NCBI GenBank assembly: GCA_905178155.1
Contig: CAJINV010000013.1
Coordinates: 114,344-178,343, forward strand
From: Amoebophrya sp. A120
Taxonomy: Eukaryota > Sar > Dinophyceae > Syndiniales > Amoebophryaceae
DNA: 64,000 bases
Direction: 5' to 3'
Shown: positions 23,101 to 28,703 of the stretch, one piece after another
Layout: the number at the start of each line of letters is the position of its first letter
Numbering within the stretch: the first letter of the stretch is position 1
Notes under the pieces: generated by a model
Database searches by the model: none
Told to the model about the DNA's origin: nothing
What the model saw: the letters and a program-made list of their open reading frames with translations, nothing else
Program-made: the position numbers and the translations under genes

Positions 23101-26100
23101 AACCAGAACTTCGTCAATAGACTCCGAAAATTCCTGCACAGCGGAGATCCACACGATCAAATACGAAGTTGAAATGAGGGATGTTCTATAATCTGCGACA
23201 GATCGCGCAACGCTCCCAAAGAAGTCCCACACGAAGGTCCACAATTTGCGGGCCTCATCCAAAACAGACTCTACCGGGAGTGCAGTGAGGAGTACGAGAG
23301 CGATCTGCAGCTGCTGCTGGATCGACTGGCCGAGCAAATCGTGCGACTGCGAATCGACGGACGGCACCAGCAACCCAACCTTCTTCTACTTCTCCTGCAT
23401 CAAGTAAGTTTCCAAACTGAAAACCCATCGTGTCGATCCACTGAGGTCCTGATGAACTTCTACGTTGTCCGCAGTCCGCTTTTGCCCGCGCCCCGAGACG
23501 CGCGCTGTCATCTCTGCGATCAGATTCTGAAATACTTTCGCCACAGGCCCATCTGCGATTTTTATCGAGGGGAAGAAAGGAAACTCGCCCAACACTGTTT
23601 GGGTGCCATCGCTTGGTGGAGTCACATGCAGTTCGTACTAGCAGCTGCGGCACTCACAATGGTTGCTGATCTTTACTTAGAGCCGCGCTCTTGATACCTA
23701 AACAATCAATAGCAATCTGGAAGAGGTGGATGAGTGCCACCACGCACCTCTGATAGCGCGAAGTCGCCTGAGGTTGAGTTTCACTTTTCACCTTTGTCGA
23801 TCAGGATGATGGCACAATTAAAGAGCATGGGAAAATAATGGCGCAGAGTCATCGTCATCTACTAGTTCATGTTGATGAACTACTTAGTTTGATGCTCTTG
23901 CCCGCTGGTCTAGCGCGAATGCAGAGGTCGAGTAAGAAGATGGCTACCACGACTGCTATGCTCACACACAAGCGCAAAGATGCGTATTGAAGTGTGACGA
24001 CAATCATCCTACAGAGTCCAAGCGATTGCCAAGCAGAGGGTGCCTTGACTTTGAGTGAGAAAGTGTCACATCTTGCATAAGTTTCAATGTAAATTTGTCA
24101 CCAGCTGCAAGAGCAAAGCCAAAGGCTTCGCCTCTGCGGAGGATTGTGGATGTGGGCTCCGGCGCAGCTTTTGTCGGTGCCGCACGATGCTCAAGGTGGC
24201 ATACATTGCGCCACGCATCCGCAACAGATCTTCGGCCGAATACGTCCTCTTCGAGCGCGATGAGTGCAGCGGCACTGTCGTCATCCGATGAAGACCCACC
24301 AGTATTTGTTTTCATAGCGGGTGAACTGCGCGCCAAGAAGTCTCGTGAAGCCGTTTTTCTTCGGAGCCTTTTCCTCGGAGGGCCATCTGCAGCCGGCGAG
24401 CCAGGATATGTGCAATGAATTAAAAGTTTCTCAAGGCTTTGAAGTAGGCCGAGTTCCAGTGGTGCCGCTCGGCGAAGGGTGGCATTCTCATCCCATGGTC
24501 GGTAGAGAACAGCTAAGGCTTGCAAAACAACACCGACCCTTTGCGCGGTTGCAGCGTCGTCAGGTACAGATTTCGTGAGGTCGCCCAGAAAGGCAGCAAT
24601 CCACTGCGTCGAAACTGTGCTTGCTGCACTGTGATTGTTCGCGACTGCGCTCACTTTGCCCAGTGAAACAGCAGGCGTTGCTGCCGACGCGTCGCCAATC
24701 TGGAATTCGAAACTCACTTCGACAGCGGTTCCTTCGCGACGGGGAAAGCGGAGGACTAGCTCCTCCCCGTCAGAAAAAAGCCACGGAGAGGAGTGCTGAC
24801 CTTCTTCGGAGTGAAGCAGCACAAGCTTATCGGCGTCTTGTCCCACCTGCTGCCTTTGATAAATAGCGAGATTTTTGCGAATGCCATCTTCGCCTCCCTC
24901 CATTTCGCTACACCGATCGTCGTGTCGGCCGTGGTTTGTCGCAGCAAATTCGCTCAGCTTGGAACACACAGCAGTGATCAAGGAGGATCTGGCTTTTGTG
25001 CGATCAGCAGCGACTGTGGGCAAAGAGATTCTCGTGAAACCAATAAAATCACTTGTGCTGAAAGACCGCATCAAGTCGCCTTCCAAGACCCTGGTCGGTC
25101 CGAAAGGCACTTCCGCCGCAAAAACCTCGGGACGAAAAAACCGCACCCTCACATTGGACACACCATTGCCCCGTGGAGCGAGCGCGAAGTACGGGGTCGC
25201 TGCTCCGGGTGCGAAGAGAATGCTGTTCCCATCAGGTCCCTCGCTAGACGCTGACGTTGAGGTCGGAGAACTCGTCGTGTCTTCTCCTGGTACGGGATCT
25301 AGCATTACACGGAACTGGGGGCACTGCTTCAAAATGGGGCTTTTTCGGAATATCTCGTCTACGATCTCTTCACGAAAAGTGGCTGGAAGTTCGGCCGCGG
25401 CGCCAAATGGAGATAAAGGCGGCATACGTGCAGAAATTTCTAGTGCTTCCGAGCCGTTCTTCTGCAGGTTGGGTACTGCCAACGCAACGGTAATCGATGA
25501 TGGCCTCGCATCCCATCTGAGAGTGATCTTGTCAGTCGCAGGCAAAAAAACAGCACGCGACCGAGTTGTGTCTCGTGCGACAACCCAGCGCCAGAAGGCA
25601 TCGTGGTCATTGGCCAGAGACCGAATCCGGGATTCAGGCAGAAACAGTGCACCCGCAGGCCCGTTTAGTGCCAATGCCAGTTGGTTGCGAGCTGTTCCTC
25701 CTTCTGATTGGGCATCAAGAACATCGGCGCTTCCCCCGGCGCTGTCCGCAGGAGTACCGTCGGGGCTTGCGTTTCGAAGAAGCCCTTTCGTGATGGAGGA
25801 GCCATGTACAACAACTTCGTAATCAACAGCGCGATCAGTTGTTGCACTTTCGATTTGAAGACGCAGAACTTTCTCTAGCAACTGCTGGTGTAGCTCGTCC
25901 CAAGCGAGCTGCACCGTTGTCAGGGCGGGCACTTCCTTCGACCACTTGAAGGCCAGGCTGAGAGGCTGCGCCAATAATGGCTCTCCTGTCCACGCGTTCT
26001 CCACAACAACCTGGTGTTCGTCTCGGCGCTCGGCGCCACGGGTGTTTCGCGTTCCCAGGTAACTTTTCAAATCGAGGCTGTACACAACGAAGTGAAGCAA

Positions 26101-28440
26101 AGGACCAAGGGCGGCGTCATCCGTGCTATGCGCGGGGTAGAACATATTCTCCTCGTGCTCCTGGTGTGGTATAGGAGATCTCAATTGCTTCGCTTTCCCT
26201 GCTTGTGTGCAGTGCTTCGATAAACTTGCTGTGAGCGTTTTGCGATCCTTTGCCGCGGCTGAGTTTGCGACCCCGCAAATTTGTGAACTTCGCAAAACTA
26301 CACCGGCTCCAATGTCCCATCCGGTGCTGGCGAAGGAGAGCGGATCTGCGTAATGCAGCTCCACGACATATCCAGGAGGGGCTTCCGCTGCTTGGGATGA
26401 TGAACTGCGAAGGCTAAAGTTCGACTTCTCATCATCGGTTGCAATGCCATAGTCCAAGATGGCTGTCCGCAGGGATTCGATGGTTCTGCATGAAGCGACA
26501 AGACTGTACGAGTGCTGCGATTTTTTTGTCTTTTGGCATATCCACCACTTCTTTTGGCGCGCACAATTGCTCCACGCGCACACTTGGCCATCGGGAATGC
26601 ACTTCTTGCGCGCACATCATGCACAATTGGCAATTGCACTTTTTGCGCACACACTCAAACATTGCGCAGCGTTTCGACGTGTACACATCCACAATGCAGC
26701 TACAGTTACTCGTACGGTGTTGCCGTCCATAACATGGATCCTCGGTGCAGAGGCACTGAGTATTCTGAGCCGCCACGGTGTATCGAGTCAACATCCTCAA
26801 ACCATGTAGCATTTGCGTGAACAAGCGAGCTGCTGTATGCATGATTAGACCTCACCCAAGCGTCAGCAATGTCGCGATACCTTATACACAGAGGCTGCTA
26901 CTTCTAGGGACGACCGTTGACGGTGACAGATTGGCAAGTACGAAGGCAAAGAGAGAGAGAGAGAGAGACGAGAGAAACAAAAGAGAGAGAGAGAGAGAGA
27001 CGAGAGAAACAAAATACAATATGTGGTACCTCGTTACACCTACAGGAGCTGCAAGGAAAGTGGGATATTTTATTTACAGATAATCGTGCAAGGGTACCAC
27101 CCGTAAAGTGCTTTCTTCGCCGTGCTTGTTTGACGAATAGCAACTACAACTACTTGTAGAGTAGTGCACTACATTAACGTGTGTGGAGGTCTTAGTGATG
27201 TGGTGGATATCCTCTCAGCAATTGCCGCCATTGTAAAGAGAAGTTTCCGCAGCGACCGGCGGTGCGGTTGAATGTTGTTTATCGCTACCACCATGTCATT
27301 GACGACATTTCGTAAGAACGTACGAGAGCGATTTTCCCGCAGGCGCCAAAAATTCACCCCGGCTTCTATGGTGTCGAAGTAGTTCGCTACTTCCGACGCC
27401 GCATGCAACGAGGGCAACCCTTCTTTTACCAGCAACACAAGAGCGTCCTTCGCCGCGTCAGAGCCATCGTCTCTGGAGTACTTGCAAAGTGCGAGCGAGA
27501 AAACACTGACGATTTCGTCCTGTGCCCCGTTTGATTTCCCGCCTCCCATAATCTCCTCGAAGTACTTCGTCAGGCTCGGAAACTTTTCGTGAGCCATTTT
27601 TTTCCACCGTCTCCAGCAATTAGCAGGACTGGAAACATCGTCGAGAAAGTCCGCCTCCGCGAGGTTTTTCAGTTGCTCCGCAACGCACTTTAGTGGAGCT
27701 ATTGGCTCATTTTCAAGACGAGCAGTTCTTGCCTGGTGCACGCAAATCTCCCCGACCCTTTTGGAAGCCAATACAGAAGCAATTTTCCCAGCATTGATCC
27801 CCAAAACTGCAGGGCCGCGAAGCCGGAATAGAGAATCCAGGGCTGTATCAGGTGCAGGATCTTCATCAGAGGACGTTATTTTGTATTCTGTCGCGTCACC
27901 CACATCGCCCGCGGCAACCGAAGATCTCGCTTTTGCTGGCAAGCAGCACTTTTCAACTGACGCGCTTGATTTGGCTTCTTCGTTCGTCACGTTTCTTTTG
28001 TCGCAGCTGGCGCAGGAGTGGCTGCTCACGGTGTCTCCGACGTCGACGTCGGGAAGTGCTGGTCCACTAACGAGCCTTGTACTGCGGCCTGGCTTACTGG
28101 TACCAGACTCGGTTCGTCCAACTTCGTATTTCACTGCCGACAATGTGACATCAACGCGGCCAAAATAGAAGTTGTCTTCGCGGGCGTCGACGTAAAACCA
28201 GACAAGGCCACCTTTCGTGTGAAAGTCGAATTCCTTCGCACGCAACGCGCCACTTTCCGTTTCCCAATAACCGGTGTAGCTGTAAATTCGAACCTGCCAA
28301 TCCCATAACTTGTCTACGTGAACAAAATTTTCGGGAGCAGCTGCCGTTGACGACGGAAAAGACAACACTGGAGTGGCCGTCACTATGATGAACTCTATGT
28401 CTCTATTATCACCTTAAAAGCTGTTGCTCGCCCAATTCAT
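2345..28440 (-). CDS. Giant multi-exon gene with C-terminal SecA-like ATPase (whole-gene entry)
   Basis: Minus-strand coding blocks in order are about 28440-27230, 26500-24010, 23710-21906, 21703-21260, 20890-19760, 19355-18413, 17934-17227, 5784-5557 and 5176-2345, together about 3,900 codons. The last four carry SecA helicase motifs in the correct order: QVPTGEGKT, IIDESDSL, GLTGTLGD, ATNISGRGTD and FGRTARTG. The first 2,400 codons have no domain I recognise. That all blocks form one transcript is inferred from shared strand, short gaps and matching intron ends; the N-terminal blocks could be a separate gene. The proposed start (ATG 28438-28440) needs one in-frame TAA (28414-28416) to be read through; otherwise the start is further in. 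The gene ends on TGA at 2345-2347. Confidence 0.65.
3533..3535 (-). other. In-frame TAA inside SecA-like coding sequence
   Basis: Coding blocks before (ending RIFEQIY) and after (AFDSLRKSRKERAEYDKM) are in the same frame with no other stop between them. The joined peptide reads as a continuous charged helix. Possible explanations are decoding as an amino acid (glutamine in known UAR reassignments), readthrough, or a nonsense mutation. Confidence 0.7.
3975..4090 (+). repeat. Coding minisatellite (GGTTCGTGACGA units)
   Basis: The motif GGTTCGTGACGA(G/A)CG recurs about four times with variable spacers inside the last SecA-like exon. On the minus strand it encodes an Arg/Ser/Thr-rich, probably disordered insertion between two conserved-looking segments. 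The insertion keeps the reading frame. Confidence 0.7.
5177..5556 (-). other. Introner-like intron with 5-bp direct repeat and complementary ends
   Basis: Both exon borders carry AAATC (5557-5561 and 5177-5181). Splicing at this repeat fuses LHQILQI to KHGLRLLP in frame, exactly where SecA continues. The intron begins TATGGCCCGGACATATC and its other end is the reverse complement of TATGGCCCGGACAGATC, a terminal inverted repeat with one mismatch in 17. There is no GT-AG. A large internal hairpin lies at 5326-5402. The structure resembles introner elements and mini-transposons. Length is 380 bp. Confidence 0.85.
5326..5402. repeat. Internal 32-bp inverted repeat in the intron
   Basis: Arms 5326-5357 and 5371-5402 match as inverted repeats at 29 of 32 positions, with a 13-nt loop at 5358-5370. 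The outer ends of the arms read CTAGTTA. It lies near the middle of the introner-like intron. Confidence 0.9.
5557..5784 (-). CDS. SecA-like gene, small exon (76 codons)
   Basis: The peptide runs from FCCDCDHRKYIVERG through YDWSRN to SGGLHQILQI. YIVERG corresponds to the SecA YIVKDGEV segment, and the last part to RWSDGLHQAVEAKEG, so the exon lies between the preprotein-crosslinking region and motif III of SecA. It is phase 0 at both ends. Upstream it is joined across the 11.4-kb LINE-bearing intron by the direct repeat AAGT, and downstream by AAATC. Confidence 0.75.
6053..6514 (-). CDS. Small zinc-finger ORF at the 3' side of the LINE
   Basis: The ORF has 153 codons. The N-terminal part has a C2H2-like finger: CIPC, 13 residues, H, 3 residues, H. 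A second Cys/His cluster (CRKCEKCKALL ... H ... DHEKSC) follows. It lies 266 bp downstream of the big LINE ORF on the same strand, so it could be a second LINE ORF or a captured gene fragment. I do not recognise a specific family. Confidence 0.45.
   Translation of the reverse strand: MPRRGRRWPIKCIPCNLMFDSKSAAMERHAQAHREHGYIRVGRKKNNQGKPVGECRPEQHWWNESTGKYSYGSDAAHWRTTIPQRALHTDAAGCEYIRCRKCEKCKALLAHNNVAMRYHDRGESIKIGKMIDHEKSCKGKKMRDEVYSDNEQH
6779..6880. repeat. Short A-rich tandem repeat at the end of the LINE ORF
   Basis: Units of about 13-14 bp resembling AATTAGACAAGAA are repeated about seven times with variation. Translated on the minus strand they give the hydrophobic tail of the long LINE ORF, so the last 35-45 codons of that ORF are probably not functional protein. 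Confidence 0.7.
6780..16523 (-). CDS. LINE polyprotein: novel N-terminal region, endonuclease, reverse transcriptase, zinc finger
   Basis: One uninterrupted frame of 3,247 codons. Residues 1-700 form an ORF1-like acidic region with a coiled coil (KQLEEMLDKRDDKLRNEI); no known RNA-binding domain is recognised. The middle is low-complexity and Arg-rich with internal repeats. An AP-like endonuclease spans about 1870-2230 (LLSEF with the Glu; VACYAPT; IVGADWNAQVG; NELDYF; FDHRAV). Reverse transcriptase spans about 2440-2740 (YRFLVISPL, QFGFRESRGT, VTLVDLKKAFPSLD, LLFADDTTLLE with the catalytic DD). A CxxC...HxxxxH finger follows near residue 3100. Fusion of ORF1 to endonuclease/RT in one frame, and its length, are unusual for LINEs. 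All catalytic motifs look intact, so recent activity is possible. Confidence 0.85.
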   Translation of the reverse strand: MDLMGMMHMQKKNEVDDNKAVLELRDHIVGKITAGEIQKKKEVTNGEAANFVKQLRLMYDLDILNTDAKTFEAERVAAQKAAANAGEDAGADGAEMKDETNPNVDPPGEIPPIPEGLLGDGSAEDKKPTLVDDSKCEDKTPNQQQYASSNGRDHCSMEELYAENVFRMGKRDMQQIRSAKAVTERVCTMIEADQFDTDMHEGKFDFNNFMAHVVEDEKWMTWFEAYDFCNVTLPKLVKDSTEGAMLMNMGMERMKQHVLSLVLDVWDKNEETPTKIFKTFYPKVRFDVDGVHRTPTGQSYVKEDLGFMVHNDYVNQQGGIDYSKVTAGVKVEYFLVASEGMYMLPPGYHLLKLKIQGVRTCIMGLETPASFDHDPMTASQGAAHQAFGQTVELEGRFRSVTDYEVAIGDCFIGQVCWDHKPDGTPQLRFVVSTLRRTDKEEAIRLNPLTTVPPKPDPISPRTKGQQQAPRNLDAKGPDEFITRKQLEEMLDKRDDKLRNEIKEEISAVQVENTKQIGQLKTQMSLMAEGQQMDIETSKSNTSLMHMFMGFQALGMPEEQKKAMLSKLEMEKTRVATVDSQRAENLQKIKDLQGPAAIANGENMLAIGDDDAATKGGTGTGSCDLTENFCMHERRDTMVEQKCQHSEEDIDRAASGWEDGGPLTREGEEQLPQMENATSFTSTSDTTETQHHNRTTGFEKTEKRQHSVSEARKNHRENDSSFFGATQDFERLAKQIQTLHPVQRNIARKCRGTRPELETPARILTPSTHLQLSHELRRRQERQELDYKKFQLRKQNRFFPLYIKESKSQLARRTTSADADAHSSRTWDGSILEMQEIRGGSKSTARNSRQQDVLLRVLCFLLLLLTLFTAAVSYFDGGKPDQPITQSTKMQIKPEERHGGPDAHGLTSGQPNAQRLGDESVLLSRSHKNTKFSVESCRSYLVPNSCSKLQAPQEGGLLTSLLRSTSVPAASCTSCIASQSVFRRECGREPGSAPQRVRLRGCVFGGQTLSSIIVFMLEHPATASYILASMTTSSSRKTRVPLSRSGKDRETDVCSMDKRSTTRVETGCRGLAARPYEKFARLFPACHGDDIAIGDYSRRCYGVDLALSGGRKTTKSRKPPGGLRTAANFLGGNRGRDGPQLGEITGHEPPSDGIRCTARAESARIPKPQQQTRNGTSRGMRHSNCDASPSISFFSVVVFPSNQGTPIGVRMPQPAPGLQKPASSGSASARSRAVCCGGLRPWEEHRFWDQYSEAGWVFRFRRQTAFFRRLHFHGGGSADDIAKQAKLRQIGNICVSRRPKHGMRELQIHGGGSAVDMAKQAKLRQIGNICVSRRPKHGVRDLRANCTSRCVVFWSAFPPNTTRSGSASTRMRMDGHGRKAECSARDPQESTAASSSEAKSADSARKVHCGPEPTKTSVEATARLAEPVGDGASVLLCPDHPRTRFRDSEEKSTDSGRAVHHFQESTAAAAAASSVTAEKSTDSARIMHRFLESTTETTTTTPGPDHPSMRLRDALQMLSVTKWGGGRKRLVERRLKLRSRIIMTSTGPEHGDGDLSRLDKSPHSEFRLVFSDHMKMRSPTKPMWLADVGRKKEQGDPDHWRRILLERAGVMAVLRCAATPARWVVRRFAQRVQLLLGVRETQMKSDKEILHMLQRLVRRLHAKQQIRKDGRAVWKRRHKRQGPVASSKRTSKTRHDEPAVEGFEEPVLAQSEPTAGRCELAQAEEDFPQRFASVGSKKARRKTQNKRRAVVKHANGPQHADTRGAPPPLESQAEHEQSAEGEEGRSAEEETIAPVVVPPIFAFGGKQSKSWKDIFKVAEKKKKEKDEQRDSPDDGAGDGDSPSQQGEGDSAHNYFPDRVGGEVVEAPAGHWACRTGLVNCYGSGMESERFCHVLRVAGACDWGLVLLSEFAYRKKQPAAVAEAADILPPGAEPEAPGPGGEEENDDDHLDSLLEGQPQQNPNVQAPPQNLGEDGNDDQPICVEVEAHLDELAMGPDFDSPVEKEEMTEAEDVLEFGEYQWVRKPKFDLLFAHGVGILILDEKLRAEIQADQLHTTADAVRSRPRVLTLFLRELAVVACYAPTAGSPKEDMAAFDGNFTKAIRETQKMKQHKWKTKIVGADWNAQVGTRLFGGSTIKGQHGPATSTPRGRQFATTMLALNMVQPASHLELPSHSTHDGGNELDYFLVPGQQLTKVLGYRIFDVNGVQADGARLALARFDHRAVEMDTAVKTKKHLRHEGELRRLSTFGLMTSPPEELLTFFNEDLRARIESKGGHGAFSLEDFHDFLVDNTPHFIGKTKKEAPVKDLDKYAESAKTRSKMWALFREMDLLKMDRRCEITPAEAAKQYAAVGNTPIRPDLDTLPIEAELPKYIQPLTSEDLEELDKPPDVFEVEEVAKAVAAGGKAKDACGLQGGILKFLDQDSLEILTTILAKELSTRKMSELDERMRLCRDTPLFKGKGSPKNPDGYRFLVISPLVTKLVVKLYSDRLYRLLEDKGYFCESQFGFRESRGTIESLAIFNKLRQDMMHYGEHGMARVLVTLVDLKKAFPSLDKRLIRGTVQALNLQHSKCWEAIEASHRSSVHEFRDPDNKNTPGERFALENGTKEGCASSPLVFVMVYSAVMKHFRHKLKAEQLQKSKPAGVQLRTSPQALCWNRVDRLYAYVFESGAQTAEQQQQDASGAMEMETVFKALMTLLFADDTTLLELEQRQILEKLVKENEAREGRNKKKKAGEKLEELLPSNAMKVLSEVLWEAGTSENKTKRIANDITEIVTRNLGQNTDPMEDVRQKVKKSWRAYSSLRQKISGVSGIHSKRRGELIMVMIRSVMTYGMTSRYVSKEELRILEREEGRMMMRILDIPWWKKVLKKQKMSDIRKQLKVPKLEHHVRYLQMKWLGHTLRKPKTDLTRQVLLGQFLPPLVTGYQPQNDARGWELQENESLQLLRSIKNLKELDARRRKVPSFLEDSIKYLQGDCSVSAEMLHLLAETPVEAARRRPDLEGPQSLYHANKRLFFSTTRWAFIKAVAKDWAGQDEGERKQLEHDLSVKYFGDADAPTVQKVKEQAAANGLNVEEQVGKLEAVDGAPLAYRSQGQCLWCAEQIAAGPRGPDGKFGDADLICGTAKGGPTQMMELHLKEKHEAPAPSNTAHKRRILRKIKEWDDKHNAFIRAETLQRNGNPRYIREKQPRGPRAHVPMIKFGRRQPWQFRAYFGAIFPTVAVFVFLPIFLLIPCLISCLIFCLFLCLISCLFFA
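12498..12713. repeat. 108-bp tandem duplication inside the LINE ORF
   Basis: A unit containing GTGTTTTGGTCGACGAGAC occurs at about 12513 and again at about 12621, 108 bp (36 codons) apart, with few differences. The reading frame is preserved. Weaker repeats containing GTCGATTTTTCT recur between about 12080 and 12340, so this linker region grew by tandem duplication. Confidence 0.8.
16524..17204. other. Intron / LINE 5' leader, no gene seen
   Basis: Between the LINE start codon and the intron's inverted end there are long T runs at about 16778-16790 and 16828-16842 and no protein-like frame. The LINE 5' UTR and its insertion point should lie here, but the boundary cannot be placed. Confidence 0.5.
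17227..17934 (-). CDS. SecA-like gene exon: Walker B region
   Basis: 236 codons starting IGSDYIRTPNKKV. The exon contains FAGSDVVYGSPSLFQWADL (counterpart of the SecA segment preceding the DEAD motif), YDIAIIDESDSLMVDG (Walker B, SecA has VDEVDSILIDEA), then a long helical region with YKDWTDFLTQKLEEVL. It ends YHLNHYHDGS at the direct repeat AAGT. The start is placed by the preceding exon's FFRRFG and by SecA spacing; the exact boundary may be off by a few bases. Confidence 0.8.
17935..18412 (-). other. Intron with complementary ends
   Basis: Donor-side sequence CGATGAGCAAAAACAAGCAG resembles the sequence read inward from the acceptor side, CATTGCGCG followed by AAAAAAAACAAGGCAG, so the two ends can pair. 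A direct repeat CGTA flanks the ends but not in matching phase, so exact boundaries remain uncertain. The intron contains an ACTAGT at about 18003 within a short hairpin (TGAGTC...GACTCA). Confidence 0.6.
18413..19355 (-). CDS. SecA-like gene exon: Walker A (TGEGKT)
   Basis: About 314 codons. The exon ends with GRLGQVPTGEGKTAVVGVLA, then VDIITSSSELAKPQAGKLSPFFRRFG. In SecA the equivalent is MRTGEGKT followed by TVNDYLAQRDAE. The upstream part (LIKLVLEPALEGWNL ... FLKVTEPAKWSTVLHSKFVAILFPG) is helical with no recognised domain. The 5' boundary at about 19355 is approximate. Confidence 0.8.
19760..20890 (-). CDS. SecA-like gene, upstream exon of unknown function
   Basis: About 375 codons in one frame. 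The composition is protein-like, with a Ser/Thr/Pro-rich low-complexity linker in the middle and helical stretches (YVGFHDVADLFRLLQVSRH; FAVEEVAQFFEILAAHTE) towards the end. No domain is recognised. Assignment to the SecA-like gene rests on strand, spacing and intron-end similarity only. Confidence 0.6.
20891..21259 (-). other. Probable intron with complementary ends
   Basis: The donor side reads TTGATGTTTCCCACTAAGC. Read inward from the acceptor side the sequence is TGTGATGTTTCTCCAGCAGC, so the ends pair. The direct repeat CTTGA occurs at both sides but not in matching codon phase, so the exact splice sites are not resolved. ACTAGT occurs at about 21231. Confidence 0.55.
21260..21703 (-). 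CDS. SecA-like gene, exon (about 148 codons)
   Basis: Begins EDLPLVSSASF after splicing at the CAGTG repeat and continues through IEKSLNLEELDAMQENI, VLELVVWAPGGG and EPVLEFHFFKEDREL, followed by a Pro/Asn-rich tail. It resembles a beta-rich globular segment with a disordered end. The function is unknown. Confidence 0.6.
21704..21905 (-). other. Introner-like intron with 5-bp in-phase direct repeat
   Basis: CAGTG lies at both borders (21906-21910 and 21704-21708) in the same codon phase. Removing 202 bp joins RQQGS to EDLPLVSS in frame. Inside the repeats the ends begin CAAGAAGCC and, read inward from the other side, TGCAAGGTCG, which are weakly similar. The upstream reading frame contains an in-frame TAG (21934-21936) 10 codons before the junction. 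Confidence 0.7.
21906..23710 (-). CDS. SecA-like gene, exon interrupted by four in-frame UAR codons
   Basis: About 600 codons in one frame with TAA near 23668, TAG at 23386-23388, TAA at 23056-23058 and TAG at 21934-21936, and no TGA. The blocks between have protein-like composition (SVGRVS-type region excluded; IQQQLQIALVLLTALPVESV; LLLEKTAIGHIATLLTF; WASILNTEELHRNSAEKRF). The gap between the second and third blocks is a single codon, leaving no room for an intron. Either UAR is decoded here or this part of the gene is decaying. The 5' border at about 23710 is approximate. Function is unknown. Confidence 0.6.
23711..24003. other. Probable intron, contains a small hairpin
   Basis: No protein-like frame is seen. 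An inverted repeat ACTAGTTCAT - GTTG - ATGAACTACT lies at about 23861-23885, reminiscent of the internal hairpin in the 5177-5556 intron. Splice borders were not resolved. Confidence 0.45.
24004..26500 (-). CDS. SecA-like gene, large N-terminal-half exon
   Basis: About 830 codons without a stop, the longest open block of the host gene. The composition is mixed alpha/beta with Ser-rich linkers. Segments such as DKITLRWDARPSSITVALAV, ELVLRFPRREGTAVEVSFEF and GYVVELHYADPLSF suggest repeated beta-sandwich-like modules, but no family is recognised. The upstream 60-80 codons of the open frame are Cys-rich and may be intron. The 3' end lies near LGNRLDSVG, before a TGA. Confidence 0.6.
26501..27229. 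other. Probable intron / spacer with GA microsatellite
   Basis: Short open frames only. Includes the (GA)n block at 26949-27012. Near 26540-26720 the motif CGCGCAC/TTGCGCACA recurs several times. No splice borders could be fixed. Confidence 0.4.
26949..27012. repeat. Duplicated GA microsatellite
   Basis: A (GA)n run followed by CGAGAGAAACAAA occurs twice in tandem, giving two copies of a roughly 30-bp unit. Confidence 0.9.
27230..28440 (-). CDS. First coding block of the SecA-like gene (N-terminus tentative)
   Basis: About 400 codons. Includes FVHVDKLWDWQVRIYSYTGYW, VWFYVDAREDNFYFGRVDV (beta-rich, similar in style to the next exon), a Ser-rich linker, and a helical C-terminal half ending RRSLRKLLFTMAAIAERIS. 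ATG at 28438-28440 gives MNWASNSF, then TAA (28414-28416), then the long frame. If TAA is a real stop, translation must start internally or from an upstream exon. No domain is recognised. Confidence 0.5.
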
Positions 28441-28703
28441 GTCATGCTAACTAAGGGGAACATGCGTAAGCGTATCAATCTCCCAATGCTTCAACACCTG
28501 GAAATGCGGGGAAGCTAAGCAATGGCAAGAATAGGTCCATAGATTGATCTGCAAAAAAAGGAGTGCATGCTGCAATCACAAACCAGCATTCGATTAAAAA
28601 GTGTTCGGACTGCATGCATACCAGTACTTGGCTTTGAATCAATACAAACTACGAAGGTTCAGGGCGTTACTTTCCTGACGTGCGGACGGAAGCAACAAGT
28701 CCG
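28441..28703. other. Spacer between the two large minus-strand genes
   Basis: No protein-like frame. It could be an intergenic region containing the promoter of the SecA-like gene, or an intron if both gene bodies belong to one transcript. No promoter motif is recognised. Confidence 0.4.

Noticed and set aside
2345-28440. Bacterial origin or contamination because of SecA motifs
   Set aside because: The gene is broken by many introns, is far longer than bacterial SecA and lies among clearly eukaryotic genes.
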